NCBI GenBank assembly: GCA_009599575.1
Contig: VWND01000002.1
Location: 1,550,001-1,614,000 of the forward strand
DNA from: Blumeriella jaapii
Lineage: Eukaryota; Ascomycota; Leotiomycetes; Helotiales; Drepanopezizaceae
Length of the DNA stretch: 64,000 nucleotides
Direction of reading: 5' to 3'
Shown piece by piece: positions 47,248 through 58,131 of this stretch. Numbering within the stretch: the first letter of the stretch is position 1; each line of letters opens with the position of its first letter. Under the pieces are notes generated by a model. The model was given only the letters and a program-made list of their open reading frames with translations, searched no databases and was not told the origin of the DNA. Position numbers and translations under genes: made by a program.

Positions 47248-48540
47248 CTGGCTCTCGACAATGCCACCCGTCAGGCGAGGAGCATACTCCTTGCGATACG
47301 CAACCGTCTTCGCAACCACGGGCCCGGGCGGCGGCGCCTCCGCTGCTGCTGCACTCACCGGATCGCCCGCGGCGGCCTTGGTTCCACCCTTTCCATATCG
47401 CTTCTTGTACCGGACTTGAGCATCTTCCGCGAACTCCATGCGCAAAGGCCGGCCCTTGATCTTGTTGACCCAACACTTCCTCCACTTGACCTTCGTCGCC
47501 TTCGACGTGGGAGGCTTCTCGCACTCGGACTTGTCATCGCTGTCCTCGTCCGACTCGGATGCGGACGCCTCAGACGCTTCTTCCTCTCGGATCCGAACAA
47601 ACCCCCGGACCGCGCTCTCCGCAGCTGACAGCTCCTCAAACACAATCCAGGCGTATCCCTTGCACTTGCCAGAATCCTCAAAGGTCGCGACTTTGATACC
47701 GGCAATGGGTCCACACTTCTCGAAATGCTCCGTGAGAGACTCCTCGGTGGTATCGAACGACAGGTTGCCGAGAAAGACTCTCGTGCTCGGAGGCTTGCCA
47801 TCTTGTCTCTGCTCCGCCTTCGTCTTCTCCGGTCGTCCTTCGAATGACGTGTGCTCCTTGATGAGAACCCGCCGACCTGAAAGCAGCTCCTCAGAAAGCT
47901 CCAGTGCATGTGTGACACCCGCCGCAGTAGAGAAATCGACATAAGCGTATCCTTTGTTGTGGACGACCTTGCCGAACCTCTTCTCCTCGACCTTGTTGGC
48001 GGACTTCTTGTCGTTCGGCCCGGGCATGTGGATTCGCGTGATATCTTCGTCGGTGAGATCTGATTGCTCCACCAAGAATTTGCGCAAGTCGTCCTTGGAG
48101 ACAAAGAACGGCATGTTGCCGATCCACACTCCGTGCTCCGATCGCTTCTCCACCTCGGCCTTCTTCTTCTTCTTCTCTTCCGGTACCGCTGCAGGATCTA
48201 CGGCGGTTTTGGAGGCCGGAAGTGGCTTTCCTTTCTTCAGGCGACGGAGCTCTTTCTTCGATGGCGGCACGGGAGCCGTGATATCGACTTCAATTTCCTC
48301 GGCCTCGATGGCTTTGCGTTTCTTGCACGGTGGCTCTGCCATGCCATCCTCGATTGGTTCTGCGCTGGCTGCTGGCGAGGTGATGTCTGCTGTTGCTTCG
48401 CTGTTCACACCCTCTATGGGAGAGTGTGGAGGGGTAGGCTCTGCGAGAGTCTCTACCTTCCTTTTCTTGCTGGACTTTTCTTTTTTAGCTTTTGATGAGT
48501 GCACCTTGGGCACTTTGACGACCTTTTCCGAAGACCCCAT
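47227..48540 (-). CDS. nop13: Nop13-like nucleolar RNA-binding protein, two RRMs
   Basis: A single exon encodes 437 aa. The start at 48540 was chosen because an in-frame ATG further upstream would add a non-basic 40-residue leader unlike the family. Residues 1-130 are Lys/Ser-rich with several KKRK nuclear/nucleolar signals. RRM1 (from about 137) has VWIGNMPFFV as RNP2 and GYAYVDF as RNP1. RRM2 (from about 252) has RVFLGNLSF as RNP2 and KGYAWIVF as RNP1, then an acidic Ser/Glu insert before the end of the domain. The C-terminus is a short basic segment with YKKRYGKGG. Yeast Nop13 is a nucleolar pre-ribosome protein. The stop lies inside a 22-bp tandem duplication. Confidence 0.88.
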   Translation of the reverse strand: MGSSEKVVKVPKVHSSKAKKEKSSKKRKVETLAEPTPPHSPIEGVNSEATADITSPAASAEPIEDGMAEPPCKKRKAIEAEEIEVDITAPVPPSKKELRRLKKGKPLPASKTAVDPAAVPEEKKKKKAEVEKRSEHGVWIGNMPFFVSKDDLRKFLVEQSDLTDEDITRIHMPGPNDKKSANKVEEKRFGKVVHNKGYAYVDFSTAAGVTHALELSEELLSGRRVLIKEHTSFEGRPEKTKAEQRQDGKPPSTRVFLGNLSFDTTEESLTEHFEKCGPIAGIKVATFEDSGKCKGYAWIVFEELSAAESAVRGFVRIREEEASEASASESDEDSDDKSECEKPPTSKATKVKWRKCWVNKIKGRPLRMEFAEDAQVRYKKRYGKGGTKAAAGDPVSAAAAEAPPPGPVVAKTVAYRKEYAPRLTGGIVESQGTKVTF

Positions 48541-48997
48541 AGCTAGTTGTGGTGGAGAATCAGATGGAGTGGCTTTGGTCGTTGAGGATTGGGCTCGTTG
48601 CGCCGGTAAGCAACACAAGAGAGGTTGTATCTTTCCTCGTGGGGGGTTCGATGTCTCCAATTAAACCGATTGGTTTTCGATGATAGGACAGCCGGGTTGA
48701 ATATTGATTTGGTCAATAAATCCGTGTCGTCGCAGTCTTGCGTGAAAATTTCAATACTTCGACAATTCCACCAAAATATTTCTCCTTCAGGTGCATCGGT
48801 CTCGGCCCGTCTCACCGCCGGCGCTAACGGCGTCCATGGAGGCCGCTTTGACGCATGGAATGTCCTTCATCTTGTAACGAGTAAGTCACACGTAATATTC
48901 ACTCCTCAACCATCGCCATCGGCCCTCGATGGCTACGGAGACACCGAATCTCCCAATGGTGTTCGCAACTCCGTAAGAACATCTTCGAACCAAAACC
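48541..48997. promoter_or_regulatory. 457-bp bidirectional promoter (Nop13-like / Iec3)
   Basis: Two divergent starts 457 bp apart must share this region for both promoters and leaders. No coding sequence or clear TATA box was seen. Confidence 0.5.
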
Positions 48998-50299
48998 ATG
49001 GATATCAAAGAAGAAGAGGCCTCGGCCGCCAATCCAGACACGGCAATGGACACCGAGACGGTGGAGAATCCAGCAAATGCGAAACTCACATACAAATCTT
49101 TCAAGTACGCACATCTATTACTTCGTGCCTTTTCCGTTCGAGAGCTGCAGACCGCGCTGTGAAGCAGATACGCCGACTTCCCGGCCAGGAGGAGACCCTC
49201 GACGAAGCAGCTAACACAAGACCTCGCAGGAAGAAGTTTCGCAAGATGAAGATCAAGTTCGACCACATGATGAATGAGAGTAACGAGTTGTACATGGAGG
49301 AACAGCGTGCGATTCAAACCGCCAAACGCCTTGCACTCGAGAATGAGTTAGCATACCTCTCCTTCGACAAGGATCAGATCTAATGCTTCACATAGTCGAA
49401 TCCTCGATCTTCTTCTTGATATGAATAATTCTGCGCAAATGCCCGTCGACAGGCGTGTCGATATCGAGTCTGACCTCCCCGAGATTCCCTTCCATTTGAC
49501 CGACGAAGATCTTGCCAGCGCTGCGGAGTTGCAAACCCCGGAAGGCCTCGCCCTCTACAACGAGATCCAAACCCTGATCAAGAAACGAAACTCTTCTCAC
49601 ATCGCCAACAAGCCGCAGAAATCCCTCGCAACTCTCTTGAAGACCATACCGCACCCTGATACCAAGACCCCGGGCAAGGTCGAAGAGCTAGAAAGGAGTC
49701 GCGAACCTCTGGACGGCCAGACAACCCCAATAGGCTACCTAACCGCGGATCAAATCGACGACTTCCTCTACGAACTCGACACCCAGATTGGCGCCGCCGC
49801 CACTACTCCACCAACCTCCCTTTCCGCTGCCCAGCAAGATCTCGCCTTCGGCAACTACCACAGCCCCTACAACTGGTTGCGCAGAAACCAGCCGCACATC
49901 TTCCTGCAAGACGGCGAAGGCAGCGAGAAATCCCACGGCAAGCCTGGCGCGCTGCGCGGCGCAGGGAAACGGGCCAACATCCCGGCACCCAGCAAACCCG
50001 ACTCCCTGGAGATCGTAGAGGAGAATGGACAGGGGTACGAATTCGCTCTTGGAGGAACCACGACGGTAAAGGGCAAGCGCAAGAGAGACGACGACGACAC
50101 TTCGGGCGGGTATCATCCGAGCAAGGCGCCGAAGGCGGTGGGCGAGGATGGGGTGAGGAAGAAGCGGCAGTACATCCGGAAGCAGAAGAATGCAGATGGG
50201 GAGACGCCGACGGCGAGCGCAAAGAAGAGTAGGGCAAAGAAGCCAAAGGCGCCGAGTCCGGATCCGACGGCGCATCCGTTTGGACCACCGAGAGACTAA
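48998..50299 (+). CDS. Iec3-like subunit of INO80 chromatin-remodelling complex
   Basis: Three exons (48998-49104, 49230-49346, 49396-50299) give 375 aa. Once spliced, the N-terminal IEC3 signature is continuous: YKSFKKKFRKMKIKFDHMM, then NESNELYMEEQRAIQTAKRL and ALENDRILDLLLDMNNSAQ. The domain is cut by both introns. The middle holds helical segments with a PYNWLRRNQP motif. The C-terminus is very basic (KGKRKR, KKRQYIRKQK, KKSRAKKPK), fitting DNA or nucleosome contact. In fission yeast Iec3 is a fungal-specific INO80 subunit. The first intron is 125 nt, longer than its neighbours. Confidence 0.88.
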
Positions 50300-50942
50300 G
50301 GCATGGATGGATGGATAGATGGATGACATGTAAAATGAGGTGAGACTCGGCGTTTGGAATGAGATGGGATCCGCATGGCGTTCACGGTGGGTCTGACCTC
50401 GTTGGGAGAGAAGGGTTGTAAAACAAGTTATGAGGGACTGGGAGCGGCGATCGCGCTGCTGGTGCAAGACGAGCATGCCTTTGGTGACATCTAAAGCAAG
50501 TACCTAGTATTCTACGTATCGGCCAACCGCAGAATCTTGAAGAAGCTGAGAACATTTCATCTTGTCGCACGAAATTAGACCGTGCAATACAAACCCTTCT
50601 CAAGGCATAGCGCTTGAATCGGCACTGGAAATTCGTCTTGAAATCTGGAGAACGGAGTGTTGACAGAAAGAAGGTGTAGCGAGATATCAAAATCGAATTG
50701 GAGAAGTTCAAAAGACCATGCAAGATTAAATACCAAGAAACATGTCCAGACATTACCGATGCCATGATCTATGTATGTACAACACGAAAGCTCGAGACCT
50801 CGTCTTCAGCCATTCAACATGGTGGTCAACGAAACAAGTATTTCTCATTTCGGCGCCGAGCGGGGGGGTAAAGCGTCACGCCGAACCCTCCGAGCGACGA
50901 TTTCGACAGCCCCTCCTGACCCTGGGGAACATGTCTCTACTA
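50300..50942. other. Convergent spacer between Iec3 and isocitrate dehydrogenase genes
   Basis: Between two facing stop codons; 3' untranslated regions are expected. A short GGAT array lies near 50303-50318. No gene seen. Confidence 0.45.
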
Positions 50943-52458
50943 CTACAGCTTCTGCTTCAGCAGGCTCTTCATCCTCCGCTCCACCGCATTCATGTATTCC
51001 GTCGTCGTGACGTAGTCCTCGCGTCCGCGCTTCCCACAGGCCAGCGCCAGATCCTTCGTCATGACGCCGTCGATGTCCACCGTGTCGATGCACGCCTGCT
51101 CCAGGCTCTCGGCGAACGCCACGACGTCGGGCGTCTCGTCCAGCGTGCCCCGTTGGACGAGGCCCCGAGTCCAGGCAAAGATCGAGGCGATGGGGTTGGT
51201 GGATGTCTCGTGGCCCTTTTGGTGCTCGCGGTAGTGGCGGGTGACGGTCCCGTGGGCGGCTTCCGACTCGAAGGTCTTGCCATCGGGCGTGATGAGCACG
51301 GAGGTCATCAGGCCGAGGGAGCCGAAGCCTTGGGCGACGATGTCGGACTGGACGTCTCCGTCGTAGTCTGTTTCCGTCAGCAACTGTACTGTGCCCACCC
51401 CTTCGACTGGAGGCGCGGGCGCGAGCAGGCGAGCCGGAGCGCAACGTACTCTTCAAGGCCATGATGTATCCCCCGGTGCTCTTCATCATCTGCGCAACCA
51501 TGTCGTCGATGAGTCTGTGCTCGTACCAGATCTTCCGTTCCTCAAAGTCCTTCTTGTACGTCGTCTCGTAGATTTCCTGGAAGATGTCCTTGAAGCGTCC
51601 ATCGTACTTCTTGAGGATGGTGTTCTTGGTGCTCATGTACAGCGGCAAGCTCTTGGAGATGGCAAGCTTGAAGCTGGCGTGCGCGAAGCCCTCGATGCTC
51701 TCGTCCGTGTTGTACTGCGTTTGCGCCACGCCGCCGCCGTTCTGGAATCGGAAGACCTCGATTTCCTCCGGCGCGCCGCCCTCGGGCGTGAAGACCATCG
51801 TGAGCGTGCCATTGCCGGGAATCACACGGTCCTTTGCGCGGTACTGGTCGCCGAAGGCGTGACGGCCGATGATGATGGGTTTCTTCCAGCCCGGCACGAG
51901 CCGGGGAATGCGCGGGATGACGATCGGTTCTCTGAAGACGGTGCCGCCGAGTGCGTTGCGAATGGTTCCGTTGGGGGAGAGCCACACTGTTGTGGACTCT
52001 GGTCAGCCATGCGCCATGCGCCGACAGGGATTCCAGCATCCAACATCAATCATACTTTGCTTAAGCTTGAACTCCTTGACTCTCGCCTCGTCGGGCGTGA
52101 TCGTGGCACACTTGACTCCGACCGAATACCTCTTGATGGCCTCCGCCGCATCGATCGTGACCTGGTCGTTGGTCTGGTCTCGGTACTCCAGCCCCAGGTC
52201 GTAGTACTTCAGCTCGATGTCCAGGTAGGGGAGGATGAGCCTGTTCTTGATGTCCTTCCAGATGATGCGCGTCATCTCGTCGCCGTCCAGCTCGACCACC
52301 GGGTTCTTGACCTTGATCTTGTTGAAGGAGGCCATGTTGCGGGCGTGGATGAGCGCGCCCCCGAACCGTGCAGGCGAGAAGGCAAAGACTTGGGCGGGAA
52401 GTCGTTGTGGTGTGAGCTTGTTGCACAGAGCGCGAGCGAGGGCAGTTCTGGAGTTCAT
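50943..52458 (-). CDS. idp1: NADP-dependent isocitrate dehydrogenase, mitochondrial precursor
   Basis: Three exons (52458-52056, 51986-51450, 51367-50943) give 454 aa. Residues 1-41 form an Arg/Ala-rich mitochondrial presequence without acidic residues. The catalytic core starts at M42 ([20 protein letters not shown], then MTRIIW) and is typical of eukaryotic dimeric IDH. The substrate loop appears across junction 1 (EFKLKQ then [11 protein letters not shown]). The metal-binding YDGDVQSD is restored by junction 2. The cofactor region reads [17 protein letters not shown]. The enzyme oxidises isocitrate to 2-oxoglutarate and makes NADPH. The C-terminal tripeptide is QKL. The open frame extends upstream of 52458, but that part is low in complexity. 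Confidence 0.95.
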
Positions 52459-53242
52459 CACAGAGTATGTGGTCGTGAGGAGGGAAAGTATCGATCTCGG
52501 AGTTGGAGGGGGCGGGCGGCTCGGTTTTTTCGCCCCAAGTACCTGAGCTGAAGCCGAAATGTGGTGGGGGAGCCGGAGATAAGTACGGAAGAGGAGGAGG
52601 AAGAAGAGGGGGAGGAGAGGAGGAGGAGAGAGGAGGAGGGGAGGGGAGGGGAAGTGAGAGGAGAGGAATGGAGGCAGATTCTGATGGACTTGTCTTCTCA
52701 AAGCAGAACTGAAGGTGTCAAGATGGCAATTCCGCTGATGGTTTCTTATATAAACGACAAGGGAGTCGGGCAAATGGACGAAGCGTAACCCACGTGATCA
52801 TGAAGCTTGACATCAATGAAGGATGAAGATTCGTTCAATGGAGGTCTCGATCTCACCAGGAGATGACACCGCACATGGAATCATTCTTACGCCACTCCAC
52901 CCCCGAATAACTGCCCATGGGCTTGGATTGGGACGGAAGCACTGCGTGCCTGGCTACAAACTGCCAGTCACCGAGGATGGTCACATATCACTTGAAACGT
53001 CAGGTCCAAAGGGAATAGCCGCAGCTTGTTCCTCTTTCATTGGTAGGCGATCATACAAGTATCATAACTGGGCTCCAGTCAATGCCTAGAACAAGAGAGT
53101 GAGCACACATCTTGGCTTAGATGAGCACACTGCTTGTAAATAAAGACGGCAAACTCCGCATACCTCAACCAGACCGAGGCCAATGCAGATAAACCAGGCG
53201 CCCTCCGTTCCGGCCAAGACCATTTCAACGCCGCAACCCAAA
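52459..53242. promoter_or_regulatory. Promoter of isocitrate dehydrogenase gene and 3' end of NOT3/5 gene
   Basis: A GGA-rich stretch at about 52575-52660 is CT-rich on the transcribed strand of the IDH gene and probably forms its leader. A short TATATAA-like stretch lies at 52745-52752. No gene is seen in the rest. Confidence 0.45.
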
Positions 53243-55553
53243 TCATACATCGTCCTCTAAGAACTTATAAGCAAATTTGAAATCTGCCTTTCTGCGATTC
53301 ATCCTGCAAAATGAGTGTTAGCGAAAGACTGAAAAGTGAAAGCTTGAATACGAGAGGGATATTGCGCTGGGGATATTTTCCGCTCAAGAGCTTCCTAAGG
53401 TTGAGTGGTGTTCGATGGAGCATTGCCTCTCCCCCCAGTTGTGCCGATACTTGGGCTGATTAAACTCCCTGGGAGCCTTACAAACAGATGTGTTCCGGAC
53501 ACGAAATACTAGAACGGGAAACAAGATAAAAAGCCTGGACCTACCATGTACTCTCGTAGTCGAAGAACCGATACGTTCCCTGCTCAAACTCCTCGGTGAT
53601 AGTCTTCGGCTCCTCGTGTCTCTGGAACCAAGTTTGGTACTGCTTGTGGAATCGCCAGCTTTGATCCTTTAGAGCCTTGGCCGCAAGATACTGTTGATAT
53701 GTTTCTTGCTTGTAGTAGAAAACATAAAACAATGTATCTGGATCGATCCGGGAATATAGTCGGGCATCTTCCAAACAAGGATTGATCTCTTGGGGATAGT
53801 ACGCTGGTGTCCTAACAGGATTCTTCGGCTTGTAATTTCTCGGCGGCAAGGCATCAGATACTTCTGGATAGCTGTTCAAAGATGCCGTAAGCATTCTTTG
53901 AGATGATTGAGACTGCGGAGCGTTGGCACGTCGCGAGCTACCCTCGTACGACTGCAACAAGTCTGCGAGTCCCACCGGCAAGTGAAAGATGGATTCATCG
54001 TGGTCACTGCCAACGTTACTGCCCTTAATACCGTTTGTGAGACCGTTACTCTGGGGAGGACCAGCTGCAGCTTCGGAAAAGTCAGCGGATTAAATGATGT
54101 TGATTGAATAGACACGTACCTTTGGCTCGTTCATGCATAGCTTGCATTGCTGCAGCTTTACCAGAGACAGCTTTCGAAGGACCGGATTTAGGAACATTAG
54201 GTTGCTCCGAGTTTTGCCGTGTTGTGCTTTGAGCTATACTCGACGCACTTAATGCTGGTGATTTGGTTTGTGCACTACTGGGTGTGTCGGAAACTTGAGA
54301 GCTGACTGGAACACTAGATTTTGTCACAGGTGTTTGGTGCGAGCTTGCTGGTTGAGAGTATGCTGCTGTGGGAGATGCTGTGACGCTTGATCCTCGATGC
54401 GAGGGTAGTGGAGGGTGTCCAGATGAGGTGTTTGGCGGAAGAGTAGCTTCGGGAGGAGGAGGTAATGGAGCAATTCCCATCTTATCACTCGCTGCTGCTG
54501 CCGCTGCTGCCGAAGCATACTTCAAAGTTTCTCCCGGCGCTCTTGTCGGTACGGCCGCAGGTTTCATCTGGCTTGCCGCACCGTTAGGAATGGTCGTCAG
54601 AGGCGTATGTAAAGTAGCTGACGATGGCAAAGGACTCTTCATCTGTGTTGACGGTCTCCGAGCCGCAGCAACCGGAGGTTCTGGGGCAGCCTTGGGTTTG
54701 GGTATACTATTAGACCGGACCTCTACCTCTGGAGTGTCATCTTGTATAGATTGTGTATCCTGTGAGGATACCCGGTCGTTATCATTGTTCATGCCATAGT
54801 TATCCTCGTCCTCCTTCAGGTCAAGATCATCGTACATCGTGTCATCCTCCATAAAATCTGGGTCCGTATTGTTCTTGACGTAGTAGGTTATGCTGTCCTC
54901 CAGCTCGTTGACTTGCTCGGTTTCCACTCCACCATTTTCTAGCGACCGCTTGATAAGCTCCAGCTTTCCCTGATGCCACTTGTGTCGTTCGGTTATCTTC
55001 TGGATCTCATCAATTCTATCCGCCTTAATTGATTGGCTCTTCCCCTTCTTCATGGTAGCCTGTAATGATTCTGCCTCAGCCTCCAGGGTTTCTATTTGGC
55101 GCTCAAGATCGTCTACGGCGGAACCTAGAAATTCACAGGCATCTGCCTTTGCGCGCTCTTTCGGATCCAGCTTGGCTGCTGCGGATAAGCCCTCCTTAGA
55201 AAATGCTTTGGTCTTCATTGCCTTCTCGACAGCCTTGAAATTCTCCATCTTCTACACTGCTGTTAGCCAGCTCTACTGTGTTCTTAGTTGTGACATACGG
55301 TCTCGATCAATTTCCGCTTGTCCAGCAGAGGACCTTTGTCCTTGATGTCGTTGGATTGCGCCCATGTCTTGATCTGATCCCGAAGTCTTTGGAGCTTCTT
55401 GATTTCGCGCTTGAGGTTGTCTTCCAGCTTGTCTTTCTGGGCAGCATTTGAGGACTGTTCAATCTTTTCGTAGATGGAGTCAAACTCCATCACCCCTTCT
55501 TCAACCTTTTTGAAGCATTTGTCAATCTCCTGCTGGAGCTTTCGTGCCGCCAT
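53243..55553 (-). CDS. not3: CCR4-NOT complex subunit, NOT3/NOT5
   Basis: Four exons (55553-55299, 55251-54120, 54064-53545, 53303-53243) give 655 aa. The N-terminal NOT3 coiled-coil domain (1 to about 230) begins [20 protein letters not shown], with [18 protein letters not shown] further on. The middle (about 240-500) is Pro/Ser/Ala-rich, including an A9 stretch. The C-terminal NOT-box (about 540-655) has [20 protein letters not shown], then [20 protein letters not shown] and FFDYESTW. The last 20 residues ([19 protein letters not shown]) come from a tiny 61-nt exon beyond a 241-nt intron. The protein is part of the cytoplasmic deadenylase complex and links it to ribosomes and decapping. It is divergent from the deacylase gene. 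Confidence 0.94.
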
Positions 55554-56186
55554 CTTGTATGTGGGAGTCGCGCAAAAAGGGCAGTTGATGTAGTCTTAGG
55601 ATTGTGTCCAAGGAGATCGCTTTGATGGCAGACAACTCAACCCCATGCGCAGTTCAAAGTGTTGTGCCGTACCCGGGATAACGGTCTGGTGCGAGAGGTA
55701 AAGGTGTGGTAAAGGTGTGATTGCGATGTCGCGGGAGCGTTTGGTGTAACAGGGGCCTTGTCGTTCAGTGCAGACCAACCTCTAACGGGCCGATGTTTTA
55801 CCGACAGGCGACGCTCCAGAGCCTCTGCCCCTCTGGCGGTAGCGGTTTATTTTTCCTGATGCCATAGAATTACCCAAGTTAGCTTCTTTTCTAACTACAA
55901 TTCGCTATAGTCTTGCTGCGGAGAGTTCGTAGTTCTCGGGTTATGTTTTGAGCAAACATGATTTTCTTCTAAGCTTCAACTTGTGCCCAAACACTTGCAT
56001 TGTTTCGCATCTACGGTTGAATCCAATCCTGTCACAAATTTCCAGTCTCTTCCCTCAAGCCATCAGATTCGTACCACGTTTCAGTTTCCATAAAGTACAG
56101 TACGGCCGGCATCTCTTTTTCCAGCTCATCTTCTGTACAGCCTGTCCGAAGTGCTTGTGCGAGTCTGCAAGGGACACAAGGTCGCA
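55554..56186. promoter_or_regulatory. 633-bp divergent promoter (NOT3/5 and D-aminoacyl-tRNA deacylase)
   Basis: Holds the promoters of two RNA-related genes. One AGTACAGTAC motif is near 56095. No coding sequence seen. Confidence 0.45.
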
Positions 56187-56918
56187 ATGAAAGGCAAGAA
56201 ACCTCCTTTCTCGTCTCACTCATCACGTTTTAACATAACTGAACCCTGAAGCTATCCTTCAGCGAGTGTTATCTGCATCAGTGACAGTTGACAAGCAACT
56301 CGTCTCATCGATAGGAAAGGGCATTCTAGTCTTTGCGGCCGTAGCTCCAGGCGACACAGAAAAAGATGCGGATGCTCTTGCCGCCAAAGTTCTAAAAATG
56401 CGATTATGGGACGATGATGCTGGTGGTAGAGTAATGTACTCATGTAAACCACCATAGGATCTGAGTCTAATGACGTAGCAGTGGAAACAAAGCGTTCAAG
56501 ATATCAACGGGGAGGTACTCTGTGGTAAGTGCAAACGGAGCTCCTTGAACTGGACTGGTGCTCACCATCTCCGTCAGTTTCACAATTTACACTGCTCGCT
56601 TCTACGAAGAAGGGCTCAAAGCCTGATTTCCATGGGGCAATGGGAGGAACTCAAGCAAAGGAGTTGTATCAGCTGTTCTTCTCGAAAGTTCAGCAGGGCT
56701 ACAGTCCGGAGAAAGTCAAGGATGGGGTTTTCCAGGCGATGATGGTGAGCAGCCTAACCCTGCGTAGCCTTTCTGTTCACTCACAGCTACTACAGGAAGT
56801 TGCGTTGGTGAATGATGGTCCGGTAAGTGGATGTTTGGTTCTCAAAGCAGTATCGCCAGTTGTTGATCTAGTCTAGGTGACTCTAGAACTGTCGGTAGGT
56901 CCAAGCGGATCCAAGTGA
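56187..56918 (+). CDS. dtd1: D-aminoacyl-tRNA deacylase (DTD), six small exons
   Basis: Six exons (56187-56193, 56252-56430, 56482-56524, 56578-56744, 56796-56822, 56877-56918) give 154 aa, the normal family length. The first coding exon is only 7 nt and is followed by a GC-AG intron (AAAG/GCAAGA); joined it reads MKAILQRVLSASVTVD, the canonical N-terminus. The catalytic SQFTL motif is S78-L82. The cross-subunit Gly-cisPro motif is G140-P141 in NDGPVTLELS, made by joining a 27-nt microexon to the last exon. DTD hydrolyses D-amino acids (and glycine on tRNA-Ala) from tRNA and so protects translation. It acts as a dimer in the cytosol. Confidence 0.94.
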
Positions 56919-58131
56919 GTTGAAAGGTATGAGAATTATGATTTCAATCAACCTCGTTACTCTGTGTTCCGAGTCTGTGGCAACGATTGTACTGTTGGAA
57001 CTGCTTTACTGAAGGCTCATTCTAATACAAAACTGGGCCTGATTCTGCTTCTTGATGTATTTCCCCCTCGCGTTATCTGTTGGTTTTGAACTTCTGAGAT
57101 TTGTAAAGGTTCTACTCTTGCTCCTTGGGCACGGGGATTTCGTCTCAATCAGAGCCATGACAGTACGCACGCTCAAATGTTCTCAAGAATCGTGTTCTAT
57201 CCATAGCTATTTCCCAGTTAATGGTACATTCATTTCGACACGGGGTTGAAGGTAAACGGGAGGTATCATGTCGTGAATACAATACCTCCCTGCTTGCTAC
57301 CCATTGCTTGTGCGGGTAATGGAAACAAAGTCTTGTTTCCAAGCAATAAAAGTCACATTTCAAGGGGTCACTTCAGTTGGAGAACTGCTTGCTTCATGTT
57401 TCGTCACTACATAAAAACCGAAAAAACCACAAGTGAATCCTCGTGGCAGAGATCTCTATTTTCTACAAGATTTCACATAGCGTGGATCCGAGCTTAGACA
57501 GTAAACTTATATAAGACCCGCCGGTTATTTTCGCTCTTCTCAGCAGCGTGGTCGTGTGTTTAGACGTATTTTGTTCAACCTCTTGTATACTTGAGTGTTG
57601 ACGTTAAAGAGCCTCGGATTCGTCCAAAAAAGGAAAGCCTTCAAGGAGATACAACTATTGAGCATGCACTTATGCTTCGGCAAAGTTTTTTTTGATAACC
57701 AGAAGCTCGGGCCGTAGAAATTGAGATCTGCTCTATGAACCGAACCAGCTCGACGAGGAATAGTACTGGCCGACGAACAAGACAGGTGGGGGGGTATCTG
57801 GGTGATAAAAGATGACCTTAGCCTAATATCACACACATTGCAAACACGCTCGTCAACAGACTTGAGGCATCTGGGTAGAAAAGTTGTATCATATGTGACG
57901 AATGTGAATAAACCGGTAATAGTTGGCTCACTACTCAAAGTTTGTCAACAAGGTTGTTGTTCGACCGGTAATCACATGATGAGAATTCACCCGCCGGGAA
58001 AAAGATCATCCAAGGCCGTCAGCCTCGTCGTTCTAGTATCTTCGACAGCTACTGCTCAATATAAATTTTGGTCTCACGGCACCTCGCGCAAATTCGTTCT
58101 GCAAACCCTCACTCGAGTCACATCTTCCAAC
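56919..58131. other. Gene-free spacer with cyclophilin promoter
   Basis: About 1.2 kb with no gene recognised. A 132-aa minus-strand frame at 57540-57938 shows no domain. The right end should carry the promoter of cyclophilin 40; a TATAAA-like element (ATATAAATT, 58060-58068) lies about 65 bp upstream of its ATG. Confidence 0.5.
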
